5,376 nucleotides of DNA from Lachnospiraceae bacterium (lineage in GTDB: Bacteria > Bacillota > Clostridia > Lachnospirales > Lachnospiraceae). The DNA lies in NCBI GenBank assembly GCA_009774375.1, contig VSNO01000225.1, positions 1 to 5,376 of the forward strand, given 5' to 3'. Positions within the stretch are counted from its first letter, which is position 1. Every line of letters starts with the position of its first letter. Of this stretch, positions 5,376 to 5,376 are shown piece after piece. A program made the translations under genes and the position numbers. The notes under the pieces were generated by a model. The model had not been told where the DNA came from. It ran no database searches and was given only the letters and a program-made list of their open reading frames with translations.

Positions 5376-5376
5376 T

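Larger units (their letters stand above)
5048..5376. other. Gene-poor 329-base tail: possible attenuator, then GC-rich structured element
   Basis: No long coding frame is supported on either strand. The first 47 bases are A/T-rich with nothing recognisable; a TATACT at 5056-5061 lacks a -35. Bases 5095-5293 contain a mini-ORF, a long hairpin and an intrinsic terminator. From about 5301 the composition switches to GC-rich inverted repeats, which run to the window edge and may continue past it. Individual parts are listed separately. Confidence 0.8.

Noticed and set aside
5337..5376. T-box-like features (GGGTGCCCGGCGCG, GAGTAGGGG)
   Set aside because: The conserved T-box bulge sequence (AGGGTGG-ACCGCG type) is not present, and the window stops before a specifier stem could be judged.

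Overview
The window looks like chromosomal DNA of a Gram-positive Clostridia, most likely a Lachnospiraceae-type gut bacterium. The reasons are a single-chain (dimer-type) glycyl-tRNA synthetase instead of GlyQ/GlyS, an AlaRS close in wording to clostridial versions, a RecO tail placed just before glyS, strong purine-rich ribosome binding sites, and a base composition that by eye is in the mid-to-upper 40s % GC. The taxonomic call is an inference from protein style, not from a search.

Layout, all genes on the + strand: (1) the 3' end of recO (DNA repair), cut by the window edge; (2) a gene for a secreted lipoprotein of unknown function, with a good promoter lying inside the end of recO; (3) glyS; (4) alaS; (5) a 329-base stretch with no large gene. 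The gaps between genes 2, 3 and 4 are 34 and 44 bases and hold no terminator and no T-box leader, so lipoprotein-glyS-alaS is most simply one transcription unit. In three places an upstream in-frame ATG competes with a better start: the Shine-Dalgarno spacing favours 269 for the lipoprotein, 945 for glyS and a GTG at 2387 for alaS.

The non-coding tail is the most interesting part. It begins 62 bases after alaS with a well-spaced Shine-Dalgarno sequence and a 19-residue, Arg/Lys-rich mini-ORF. The end of that ORF lies inside a long hairpin. A pair of possible antiterminator helices follows, and then a strong intrinsic terminator. Together these look like a transcription attenuator with a leader peptide that would control a gene lying beyond the window; this is a hypothesis based on pairing done by hand. 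After the terminator the sequence turns abruptly GC-rich and forms two hairpins. The left edge of this element shares a 13-base word (and degenerate flanks) with the glyS-alaS gap, suggesting a dispersed repeat.

Functionally, the two synthetases charge tRNA-Gly and tRNA-Ala for translation. RecO and the lipoprotein are neighbours without an obvious mechanistic link to them. No mobile-element genes, CRISPR arrays, tRNA or rRNA genes are visible.
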